Source of the DNA: Mixophyes australis
Taxonomy: Eukaryota; Chordata; Amphibia; Anura; Limnodynastidae
Direction of reading: 5' to 3'
DNA length: 64,000 nt
Assembly: GCA_036250195.1 (NCBI GenBank)
Contig: JAVHZZ010000012.1
Location: forward strand, 92,686,115-92,750,114
This document shows, in pieces, positions 22,800 through 33,797 of the stretch. Under the pieces are notes generated by a model that made no database searches, was not told the DNA's origin, and saw only the letters and a program-made list of their open reading frames with translations. Within the stretch, counting starts at the first letter, position 1; each line of letters begins with the position of its first letter. Position numbers and translations under genes: made by a program.

Positions 22800-25190
22800 A
22801 TACGCACACACTCAGCCCCGACCCCCTCCCCTATACATACTCACACACACAGCCCCTCCCCTATACATACACACACAGCCCCGACCCCCTCCCCTATACA
22901 TACACACACTCAGTCCCGACCCCCTCCCCTATATATACACACACAGCCCTGACCCCCTCCCTTATATATATACACACACAGCCCTGACCCCCTCCCCTAT
23001 ATATACACACACACAGCCCCGACCCCCTCCCCTATACATACACACACACAGCCCCGACCCCCTCCCCTATACATACACACACTCAGCCCCGACCCCCTCC
23101 CCTATACATACACACACACAGCCCCGACCCCCTCCCCTATACATACACACACTCAGCCCCGACCCCCTCCCCTATATATACACACACTCAGCCCCGACCC
23201 CCTCCCCTATATATACACACACAGCCCTGACCCCCTCCCCTATATATACACACACAGCCCTGACCCCCTCCCCTATATATACACACACAGCCCTGACCCC
23301 CCTCCCCTATATATACACACACAGCACTGACCCCCTCCCCTATATATACACACACAGCACCGACCCCCTCCCCTATATATACACACACAGCCCTGACCCC
23401 CTCCCCTATATATACACACACAGCACCGACCCCCTCCCCTATACATACACACACTCAGCCCCGACCCCCTCCCCTATATATACACACACAGCCCTGACCC
23501 CCTCCCCTATATATACACACACAGCCCTGACCCCCTCCCCTATATATACAAACACAGCCCTGACCCCCCTCCCCTATATATACACACACAGCACCGACCC
23601 CCTCCCCTATATATACACACACAGCCCTGACCCCCTCCCCTATATATACACACACAGCCCTGACCCCCTCCCCTATATATACACACACAGCCCTGACCCC
23701 CTCCCCTATATATACACACACAGCACCGACCCCCTCCCCTATATATACACACACAGCACCGACCCCCTCCCCTATATATACACACACAGCACCGACCCCC
23801 TCCCCTATATATACACACACAGCACCGACCCCCTCCCCTATATATACACACACAGCCCTGACCCCCTCCCCTATATATACACACACAGCACCGACCCCCT
23901 CCCCTATACATACACACACTCAGCCCCGACCCCCTCCCCTATATATACACACACAGCCCTGACCCCCTCCCCTATATATACACACACAGCCCTGACCCCC
24001 TCCCCTATATATACAAACACAGCCCTGACCCCCCTCCCCTATATATACACACACAGCACCGACCCCCTCCCCTATACATACACACACAGCACCGACCCCC
24101 TCCCCTATATATACACACACAGCACCGACCCCCTCCCCTATACATACACACACAGCCCCTCCCCTATATATACACACACAGCACCGACCCCCTCCCCTAT
24201 ACATACACACACAGCCCTGACCCCCTCCCCTATATATACACACACAGCACCGACCCCCTCCCCTATACATACACACACAGCACCGACCCCCTCCCCTATA
24301 TATACACACACAGCACCGACCCCCTCCCCTATACATACACACACAGCACCGACCCCCTCCCCTATATATACACACACAGCACCGACCCCCTCCCCTATAC
24401 ATACACACACAGCACCGACCCCCTCCCCTATATATACACACACAGCACCGACCCCCTCCCCTATACATACACACACAGCACCGACCCCCTCCCCTATATA
24501 TACACACACAGCACCGACCCCCTCCCCTATATATACACACACAGCACCGACCCCCTCCCCTATATATACACACACAGCACCGACCCCCTCCCCTATATAT
24601 ACACACACAGCACCGACCCCCTCCCCTATATATACACACACAGCACTGACCCCCTCCCCTATATATACACACACAGCCCTGACCCCCTCCCCTATATATA
24701 CACACACAGCACCGACCCCCTCCCCTATATATACACACACAGCCCTGACCCCCTCCCCTATATATACACACACAGCACCGACCCTATACATATATACACA
24801 CAGCACCGACCCCCCTCCCCTATATATACACACACAGCACCGACCCCCCTCCCCTATATATACACACACAGCCCCTCCCCTATATATACACACACAGCAC
24901 CGACCCCCTCCCCTATATATACACACACAGCACCGACCCCCTCCCCTATATATATACACACAGCACCGACCCCCTCCCCTATATATACACACACAGCACC
25001 GACCCCCTCCCCTATATATACACACACAGCACTGACCCCCTCCCCTATATATACACACACAGCACCGACCCCCTCCCCTATATATACACACACAGCCCCT
25101 CCCCTATATATACACACACAGCACCGACCCCCTCCCCTATATATACACACACAGCACCGACCCCCTCCCCTATATATACACACACACAGC
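22800..25190. repeat. 33-bp minisatellite (family M33b), about 72 copies, RIT1 intron 1
   Basis: The unit holds accccctcccctatatatac followed by acacacagcaccg. In places ctatacatac and ctatatatac versions alternate (about 24050-24480), forming a 66-bp dimer. In sense orientation each copy reads TATATATAGGGGAGGGGGTC. The same family forms the array at 36243-37266 in SYT11. It fills the RIT1 intron between the probable exon 1 and coding exon 1. Confidence 0.98.
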
Positions 25191-25194
25191 CCCC

Positions 25195-25330
25195 GGCTCT
25201 GGCAGAAGATGGCGGATGATGTTGGGAGCGGCCGCTCGCCGGGTCTCACGTGACGTCTTCCGAGAGTCCGAATTATGGATGTCACGGCGGCCATGTTGGG
25301 TGAGGGCGGAAGTGTCTTATAGAGGGAGAT
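25195..25330 (-). promoter_or_regulatory. RIT1: RIT1 promoter and probable non-coding exon 1
   Basis: A CpG-rich island of about 135 bp lies between two minisatellites and upstream of RIT1. It holds AAGATGGCGG (25206-25215), an E-box/CRE overlap TCACGTGACGTC (25246-25257) and an ETS-like GCGGAAGTG (25306-25314). On the minus strand ACATGGCCGCC is YY1-like. A good donor GTGAGA at 25249 would splice to the acceptor before 22762. If transcription starts upstream of 25294, the ATG there opens an upstream frame that is out of frame with RIT1 and overlaps its start. Exon limits are inferred. Confidence 0.6.
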
Positions 25331-26928
25331 AAGCCCAGTACCACCTCTCTGTATGATGTATATGTGTACCATCAGCACAGTACCACCTCTCTGTATGATG
25401 TATATATGTACCATCAGCCCAGTACCACCTCTCTGTATGATGTATATATGTACCATCAGCACAGTATCACCTCTCTGTATGATGTATGGACCATCAGCAC
25501 AGTACCACCTCTCTGTATGATGTATATGTGTACCATCAGCACAGTACCACCTCTCTGTATGATGTATATGTGTACCATCAGCACAGTATCACCTCTCTGT
25601 ATGATGTATATGTGTACCATCAGCACAGTACCACCTCTCTGTATGATGTATATATGTACCATCAGCACAGTACCACCTCTCTGTATGATGTATGGACCAT
25701 CAGCACAGTACCACCTCTCTGTATGATGTATATGTGTACCATCAGCACAGTACCACCTCTCTGTATGATGTATATGTGTACCATCAGCACAGTACCACCT
25801 CTCTGTATGATGTATATGTGTACCATCAGCACAGTACCACCTCTCTGTATGATGTATATGTGTACCATCAGCACAGTATCACCTCTCTGTATGATGTATA
25901 TGTGTACCATCAGCCCAGTACCACCTCTCTGTATGATGTATATGTGTACCATCAGCCCAGTACCACCTCTCTGTATGATGTATATGTGTACCATCAGCAC
26001 AGTACCACCTCTCTGTATGATGTATATGTGTACCATCAGCACAGTACCACCTCTCTGTATGATGTATATGTGTACCATCAGCCCAGTACCACCTCTCTGT
26101 ATGATGTATATGTGTACCATCAGCCCAGTACCACCTCTCTGTATGATGTATATATGTACCATCAGCACAGTACCACCTCTCTGTATGATGTATATGTGTA
26201 CCATCAGCACAGTACCACCTCTCTGTATGATGTATATGTGTACCATCAGCACAGTACCACCTCTCTGTATGATGTATATGTGTACCATCAGCACACTACC
26301 ACCTCTCTGTATGATGTATATGTGTACCATCAGCCCAGTACCACCTCTCTGTATGATGTATATGTGTACCATCAGCCCAGTACCACCTCTCTGTATGATG
26401 TATATGTGTACCATCAGCACAGTACCACCTCTCTGTATGATGTATATGTGTACCATCAGCACACTACCACCTCTCTGTATGATGTATATGTGTACCATCA
26501 GCCCAGTACCACCTCTCTGTATGATGTATATGTGTACCATCAGCCCAGTACCACCTCTCTGTATGATGTATATATGTACCATCAGCCCAGTACCACCTCT
26601 CTGTATGATGTATGAACCATCAGCATAGTACCACTTCTCTCTGTGTATGGACCATCAGCACAGTACCACCTCTCTGTATGATGTATATGTGTACCATCAG
26701 CACAGTACCACCTCTCTGTATGATGTATATGTGTACCATCAGCACAGTACCACCTCTCTGTATGATGTATATATGTACCATCAGCCCAGTACCACCTCTC
26801 TGTATGATGTATATATGTACCATCAGCACAGTACCACCTCTCTGTATGATGTATGGACCATCAGCACAGTACCACCTCTCTGTATGATGTATGGACCATC
26901 AGCACAGTACCACCTCTCTCTGTATGGA
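25331..26928. repeat. 42-bp minisatellite, about 38 copies, upstream of RIT1
   Basis: The unit contains accatcagcacagtaccacc followed by tctctgtatgatgtatat. Variants lack the tatgtgt step (ending gatgtatgg) or have cagccc for cagcac. It starts immediately upstream of the RIT1 promoter island. All open frames across it are repeat artefacts. Confidence 0.98.
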
Positions 26929-26929
26929 C

Positions 26930-27400
26930 CATCAGTGGACTGTGGCTCTTGCACATCTAGTTGCACTTGTATTTAGTGGTGGTTACACAAATCGTGTGCA
27001 CAGAGGTTCCGTGTGTGAGGGGCCACAAAGTCATTCATCTGTAGATTTCATTACACCAGATACACAGCGTATGGGACTAATACTCCCAGCAAGTCTTCTC
27101 TGTTAGTCATAGGGAAATCGTTGTGGAACTATAAGTCTCAGCGTGGCAGTCTGTGGCCAGTTACCCCTTTCCCAGGTGAGCCCCCTGGCAGCCCCGGGCA
27201 GGGGTCACACCCTCTGAGCTCCTACTGGGAGGTGCACTGCAGGGGGTAAGCCCAGTATTAGTGGTCAGTGATGTTACCCACGGGGTGGCTGTCACAGTAT
27301 AACTGATGGCTAACGATGGAACAATCCAGCAGCAGATCCACTCACCTGTGTAACGTCACTGGAGACTGCTGGACATCCTACCTAGAGAACCCCAAATGTG
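26930..27400. other. Intergenic, no feature seen
   Basis: This is unique sequence between the 42-bp array and the LTR-element leader. No gene or exon was recognised. Confidence 0.4.
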
Positions 27401-28155
27401 TCTACTGAGGAATGGTAACTTGTTCTCCAGAAGTGTGTCATCAAGGGGCCACATGGCCCTCAGCACTGTGCACAGGCTGGAATACTTACACCTCCCCAAG
27501 TTTGGTGACAGTATTGGCAATATTGATGGACAGCCTGTGTGCGATGCCAAAAGAAGACTTTAGGAAATACTCTCCACACTGCAAAGACGAGTCCTGGAGC
27601 CTGTGGACACTGCTGAGCTCAAGAGGTGCAGGAATGTTTGGAGCTGCAGTTTGATTGGCAGACAGATACAGATGAGCTACTCCACAGCAGCCAGCCCCAA
27701 AGGACTGTACGAGCAGGAGGAGCCCTCTGTTCCACTCCGCACACAGCCAGGAGAAATCGCCCCATCTGAGTCCTGGAGCTGGAGCTTGCTTGAGTGGAGT
27801 CCACAAAATCTGTTTGCACTTCGGTCAGCCCAATGGAGTGTGATGTGGAAGTAAGTGACTCGGCAGAGAGGGTCACTAGTGTGACAAAACAAATATCCAC
27901 AAAATATTTGGGTGCACCTGCAGCCAGTCCGAGCGGGAACCGAAGGGCTGAGCGAGTGAGGTGCTGATCCTGCAGGGTCACAGTGCCACATTGACACTGG
28001 TCAGGGTATGTTTTGGCTGGGGATGTGGCAATCATGGATGGCCTCCCAACAGATGTGGTCTAGGTAAACGATCTTGGTGAAGGGGTGTGAGGGAAGGGGA
28101 GACTCCCAGACTTACTGAATCCAGGAAGGAGAGTGGCCCCCACCACTGGCGCCAA
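27400..28155 (-). mobile_element. Possible internal leader of an LTR retroelement
   Basis: On the minus strand the sequence directly after the LTR-like end begins with T then TGGCGCCAGTGGTGGGGG (28154-28137), which resembles a tRNA primer-binding site. Beyond it, a 138-codon open frame (28035-27619) has no gag or pol motif that I recognise. It may be untranslated leader or degraded gag. The far limit is unknown. Confidence 0.35.
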
Positions 28156-28545
28156 TGTAACGAGCATCGGCACAACTGATCCTTGTGACAGATAAGTGAA
28201 TCTGTTGTGACCGATTAAAGGGACAGGACTGGTTTACCAAACAGGCGGAAGGCCAGTGTGTGTGTACAGTATCATTCCCTCCAAGAGGTGTTACCTCTTT
28301 ATAAATCTGCTAAATATCTGACCAACAGATTAGCACTAACCCTCTTATATAACGATGAGAAATAAAAGGGACACAACCTGCTGATCAGCAGCCGAGGACG
28401 GCTGACGCCCTCCATGGTTAGGGTTTGTCCTGTTCAGTAACGGAATGTTGGTCACTCTCCCAACAGATTCTCTATTAACTTCCAGCTTGGCACCACAATG
28501 TGGTGTGTTGGTCTCGGACAACTCTCCCCTTCCTGACTGAATCTC
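28156..28545 (-). mobile_element. LTR fragment (unclassified) adjoining a primer-binding-like site
   Basis: Read leftward, this sequence has a TATATAAG box (28351-28344) and ends GTTACA at 28156, two bases before TGGCGCC. An LTR ending in CA followed by T plus TGGCGCC is the classic layout of a 5' LTR and primer-binding site. The 5' border of the LTR is not clear and it may have been cut by the MITE at 28550. Family unassigned. Confidence 0.45.
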
Positions 28546-28549
28546 GCCA

Positions 28550-28732
28550 CCAGGGGGTCTATTTACTAAACTGCGGGTTTGAAAAAGTGGAGATGTTGCC
28601 CATAGCAACCAATCGGATTCTAGTTATCATTTATTTAGCACAATCTACAAAATGACAGCTAGAATCTGATTGGTTGCTATAGGCAACATCTCCACTTTTT
28701 CAAACCCGCAGTTTAGTACATATACCCCCAGG
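28550..28732. mobile_element. Palindromic MITE, copy 2
   Basis: A near-complete inverted repeat: the left arm runs ctaaactgcgggtttgaaaa and gtggagatgttgcccatagc, and the right arm is its reverse complement with few changes. The ends are CCAGGGGGT and ACCCCCAGG. Both arms hold GTTGCC..AGCAACCAATC. It is the same family as 3868-4051 but better preserved. Confidence 0.9.
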
Positions 28733-28739
28733 AGTCTGT

Positions 28740-29480
28740 GCGCTCTGTCCTGAGAAGTTTTCTATAGTGATTATGTTAAGACCTCGTTAGTCAGTGCAGG
28801 TCTGAGAGTGTGCTCCTTATTCTCAACAAAGCTATATAAATTAAAGAATGAGGATGTCTGCAAGTTTATGGATGAGACTGTATTCAACGGACTTCAGAAG
28901 GCCGGGTGGAGAAAGTGGTCTTGTCCAAAGACGAAGAGAAAGAAACTAAATGCCCATTCCGTTCCACAATATAACACAGACCCGGTGTTCCTCTGTGGGC
29001 ATTGCTCTTCCTAAGGACTGGAACGAACCATTTGTATCAATTCTTTTGGTGGAAGGAAGGAAAAGTTATTGGAAACTGGGAACCAAATTAACTTCTCCTG
29101 ATTTTCTAGTGGTTGTGTTCTCTGAAACGCAGACCCAAGCCTACAATGAGCGTAGGGTCATTGAGTCAACAACAGTGGCTTGGAGTCCAAGGGACAGCTA
29201 CCAAAGCCCCGATCCTGAGGACCGATTCGGGAGAAGTGTGGCATACTGCCCTGTGGTCATGACCTGTGTCTGAGAGGTACGTGCCTGCTAGATGCTGAGG
29301 AAACATGGGCAGGTTCATCAAAGACCTTACACCGCTGTAACCAGGAGGCGATGGACTGGTCTGGAATAGGCCTAACAGACGCAGAAACTAAAGCCGGATT
29401 TGAAACCAGGACGCCAGAGTAGCCAATGAGGCCTGGAATGTATCTATGTGACCAGAGAGGCAGCGCAAGACATTTATGTA
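28740..29480. other. Intergenic, unassigned
   Basis: Open frames here (for example 28808-29014 and 28950-29273, plus) have no recognisable domain. The text looks like worn mobile-element sequence, but I could not place it. Confidence 0.35.
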
Positions 29481-29499
29481 TTATAATTATGTATTATTT

Positions 29500-30335
29500 A
29501 TGTAATGTATTAATGTGCTGCATTGTGTATCTGCAGTGTATGTATCAATGTGCTGCATTGTGTATCTGCAGTGTATTAATGTGCTGCATTGTGTATATGC
29601 ATCCTATATGTGATCTTGTTTCTCTAGTCAGTAAAGATAAATAAGCGTTCATTGAGTTAGACGTGGTGATAAGAGCTACTAGCTGGGAAGAGAGGGACAT
29701 AAAGCCATAGAAACAGGGACTGTGCGACTAGTGTTAGTAGTGCTTGTTATGTTTGTATTTCATTATATTGTAATAGTACATTGTACTTATTGTGATGTAG
29801 TGTGTGTATTAATGTGCTCTAGTGTGTATTAATGTGCTGCATTGTGTATCTGCAGTGTGTGTATTAATGTGCTGCATTGTGTATTTGCAGTGTATTAATG
29901 TGCTGCATTGTGTATCTTCAGTGTGTGTATTAATGTGCTGCATTGTGTATTTGCAATGTATTAATGTGCTGCATTGTATGTATCAATGTGCTGCATTGTG
30001 TATCTGCAGTGTATTAATGTGCTGCATTGTGTATCTGCAGTGTATGTATTAATGTGCTGCATTGTGTATCTTCAGTGTGTGTATTAATGTGCTGCATTGT
30101 GTATTTGCAATGTATTAATGTGCTGCATTGTGTATTTGCAATGTATTAATGTGCTGCATTGTGTATCTGCAGTGTATGTATCAATGTGCTGCATTGTGTA
30201 TCTGCAGTGTATTAATGTGCTGCATTGTGTATCTGCAGTGTATGTATTAATGTGCTGCATTGTGTATTTGCAGTGTATTAATGTGCTGCATTGTGTATCT
30301 GCAGTGTATGTATTAATGTGCTGCATTGTGTAGTT
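29500..30335. repeat. About 31-35-bp minisatellite (two blocks)
   Basis: The unit is like attaatgtgctgcattgtgta plus tctgcagtgt(atg). A short block lies at about 29505-29600 and a longer one at 29800-30335, separated by about 200 bp of unique sequence. Copies vary by an extra gtat and by tctgcag, ttgcag, ttgcaa and tcttcag. Confidence 0.92.
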
Positions 30336-30439
30336 GTTGTGCGTTCTGCTTGCTGACAGAGTAGTGTGTATCCGTCTTGCACAGTGTGTCACTATCTCTC
30401 TGTAGTGCAGAGTGGTCAGTGGCCCCAGGACAAATCATC

Positions 30440-30480
30440 TCACGCATGACAACATTCAAGTGAATCAATCTTTATTTGTG
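30440..30480 (-). promoter_or_regulatory. Candidate poly(A) signal for SYT11
   Basis: AATAAA reads on the minus strand at 30476-30471. If used by SYT11, the 3' UTR would be about 3 kb and would include the 29-bp array at 30890-31330. Other signals in the interval are possible; this is inference only. Confidence 0.25.
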
Positions 30481-30889
30481 TGTTAACAAATCCAAGGTAC
30501 AAGATAGCGTTACAGAGTAGTAAGTTAGCGACAGCTGTATGCAGGATCACACACCATAAAGTGTTTATATCACTAGTGAAAACACAGGGTGAAGAGAAGG
30601 CACCGTGAGGTGGGCTATAGCAGTTCCCAGACCTCACATACGGGGAGAAAGGACATCTCTCTGCTTCTTCTATCTGGGGCACAGGGATACTAGGTTACAC
30701 CATGCACTGGGAAAGAATCTCCTCCTCATTATCCCCCAGACCGGAATAATTCATGGAATCACAATGAGCCAGGAGAGAGGGGGTCAGGGGGGAGCTGAAT
30801 GTATCAGGGAAGAACAGAGACATCTCTATTATACTGGTATAACGTCATCCAATCTGGCAGATATCTGAGCCGTATAGGAGGGTGCAGAG

Positions 30890-31330
30890 GCGCATGAGCC
30901 CTATAAAAAGGGTGTGAGCCCTGTACCCGGGTACAAGGGGGTGTGAGCCCTCTACTTGGGTACAAGGAGGTGTGAGCCCTGTACCCAGGTACAAGTGGGC
31001 GTGAGCCCTGTACCTGGGTACAAGTGGGCGTGAGCCCTGTACCTGGGTACAAGGGGGTGTGAGCCCTCTACCTGGGTACAAGGAGGTGTGAGCCCTGTAC
31101 CCGGGTACAAGGGGGTGTGAGCCCTGTACCCGGGTACAAGTGGGTGTGAGCCCTCTACCTGGGTACAAGGAGGTGTGAGCCCTGTACAGGGGCGCGTGAG
31201 CCCTGTACCCGGGTACAAGGGGGTGTGAGCCCTCTACCTGGGTACAAGGAGGTGTGAGCCCTGTATCCGGGGTACAAGGGGCGTATGAGCCCTGTATCCG
31301 GGGACAAGGGCGTGTGAGCCTTATAAGAGA
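30890..31330. repeat. 29-bp minisatellite with a 12-bp palindrome, about 15 copies
   Basis: The unit contains gtgagccctgtacccgggta followed by caagggggt. The core GTACCCGGGTAC is a perfect palindrome in the consensus; several copies carry one change (acctgggtac or acccaggtac). It lies 2.2 kb downstream of the SYT11 stop. Confidence 0.95.
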
Positions 31331-31339
31331 TTACAAAGG

Positions 31340-33486
31340 GATCTAAACCTTCCATCCGGGTACAGAGGGATCTTATGAAACAATACAGTTATAGATCAGG
31401 CTAATTTGGTAATAGAATGACCACAGTTGCATGATACATGACAAAATACAGGTTATTGAGTGAGTGTACACTGACATTGATGAGACTGAAGATGAACAGC
31501 ACAGAAACATGATCTTAGAAAGAGAGATGAGCTTGTGAAGAGAGGGATGATCTTCCTGAGAGTGAAGAGAAAAAGAGAGAGGGGCGTTTGTGTGTTGAGA
31601 GACCACCCAGATACTGCACGCACAGAAGGAGAGACCTTTTTGAGAGAGCGCATAGAGCTGAGCATGTTGAGAGTGAACAGAAGGAGACGGTGATATTACA
31701 GAGCGTAGAGCGTGCACAGTGCAGGCCGGGGAGAGGAACACAGAGACCAAGAGGAGGGTAGAGGTGGGATTATGGCCTAGTGGCGGGGGGGGGGGGTGAT
31801 TGGACACTCTGGTCTGCTCTGTGACTGTATCCGTGTAGAGTAAAATCCCATAAATCACTACGGCTAATATCTATTCTCATCTCTCATACAATGTTACTGC
31901 AGTCCGTAATTATTAGTAAAACTGATTGACAGCAGTCTAACTAGATGTAGCCTGTAAGCAGATCGGGTAATGGCACCAGACTCATCATTGGATATTATAC
32001 AACCCATCATGGATCACCTTGAAGATCAGTCATGTGTTTCATGAGTACATATAGCCAGACAGACTGAACAGCCAATCACAACACACTGAACATGCCTAGA
32101 AATGTGTTTTCTGACTGAAGCAATAGGCGTCGAATCTGCGAGTCCAGTAAGCCACTAGATTACATATAGCGCTTCATACATAACATGGCACTCAACGTAC
32201 GTTTCCATTATTTCTAGGACAATAAGTGTATCCCAGAGATTGCTATGGAGAGAAAGAACATCATGCAAGAAGCGAAACGCGTGGAAGATTTCTCTCAGTT
32301 TTCTATAGCTTGTATTAGTTATATGTTCACAATGTATAGGGTTAAACATTAAATTCTCTTTGTGTGTCTGTATACGATTCTACAGATGTTCAGATATTTC
32401 TGCTATTACAGCCCTCCCTTTATGGGTGGTTAACATACTGATCCTGTTTCATGTATGGAGACGTAACTGCAGAAAAAATCATATGCCCGACGTGATAAGC
32501 GGCACTTCTGTGGTATCTGCCTGATATCCATCTTTGGAGATTCATGGTTTAAAGGGAGTCAGAGATGAGGGTGGGTTATCTAAGTCTATCTGTGAGTGTT
32601 CCGCTACCTCTAACCTGATGGCAGCTGAGGTGATAGATATAGTCGGATCCCAGATGATAGCTTCCAGCACAAAACACACATAAAAACATGGAACCTAACT
32701 CAAGACCAGGTGAAGCCCTCTCAGATGGCAAAATCATTGGTTAGTGTGCCAGAGTGGGTCAGTCAGAGACCTACCCAAAATGAATGTGGAGTTATTTTTA
32801 TTTAGCTGTTGGAATGTTGATGAAGAATGTCTCTGAGGAGCTGAGAGTGTGAGATGTCACGAGATCTGCATGACTCATCGAGCAGAAGCCAAGACTTTAC
32901 ATTGACAATTGTAAGGGTTGATCGGCCCGGCCTGAGGTCACCTGGACCCTCTGAGCCACCATCCACACAGATATGACAACACAAAGCCAAGCATTGCAGA
33001 CTCCACAAGTTAAAGGGTCACCATACACAAGACCAGCATGGTTCTCCTGCCATGGACCCTCACCACCAGAGATTAGGGATGTGGCGTTTACATGCACAGG
33101 GCTTCTAGAGAGACAGGCGAAACAGTATCTGCCTTAAACATGCAAACAAAGGATTATAGTTCGTATATGAATACATAGAATTAGAACTGTGTTCTCTTGT
33201 GGTTTCGTTAGTAAATGTTAAGTATTATAGTGTCCTGCAAAACATCATAAGAATCGACTGCCTAAAAATGTTTGATCTACCACTAAAACGAGGTTAACAC
33301 CTTCAGTATTCGGCGAACCTTGAGTACGATATGTAAAGGTGCCTTGATCACTGGAGGGTTAAACAGGATTACACAAAAATGGATATCTCCTGCCAATCTG
33401 GTTCCGGCACATTTTCTGCCACATCTATGACCTGTGTTATCCCTTTCACCCTGCATAATTGCCCATATTTGATAAAGAAGCAGACC
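31340..33486 (-). other. SYT11: SYT11 3' flank, probably part of the 3' UTR
   Basis: No coding sequence is seen. It includes a run of 12 G at 31785-31796 and AG-rich sequence around 31520-31690. Long 3' UTRs are usual for SYT11, so much of this may be transcribed, but no boundary can be read directly. Confidence 0.4.
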
Positions 33487-33797
33487 CTAGTACTCGATTA
33501 AGCTGTGCCACTTGGCAATCAGCTTCCTGGGATTCTCGCAGACCTCTCGCCAATGTTCAATGCCGTTGGCAGTGACACTGTGCGCCCCTAGGATTAGCCT
33601 GCCCACCACCTGGTTCTTGGTGGTGCGATCAAAGTCGATGACAAGGAACTCAATGCTGATATCCGGGAGCAGGTCTGTGGGGATGTCGTAGATGAAGGAC
33701 TCGTTGAAGACGGGGCTTAGCGTGCACTTTTTCACATGAGTCTTCTTCTTTGCAATCCTCTTCCGACCATAATAGACATTCACTTTGACGTATGGAT
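33487..33797 (-). CDS. SYT11: SYT11 coding exon 4 (C2B, terminal)
   Basis: The acceptor is TCCTCTACAG before 33797 and the stop is TAG at 33489-33487. It completes Asp325 across the splice site and encodes the rest of C2[25 protein letters not shown] (polybasic strand), IDFDRTTKN and the WHSLIEY end. Confidence 0.97.

Noticed and set aside
24854..25462. Possible coding first exon of RIT1 beginning MAAVTSIIRTLGRR
   Set aside because: That frame runs into minisatellite on both sides and is out of frame with the RIT1 start after splicing; it is better read as leader with an upstream ATG.
27619..28035. A 138-codon minus-strand frame as a gene
   Set aside because: It lies just after a primer-binding-like site, so it is more likely a retroelement leader; no domain is visible.
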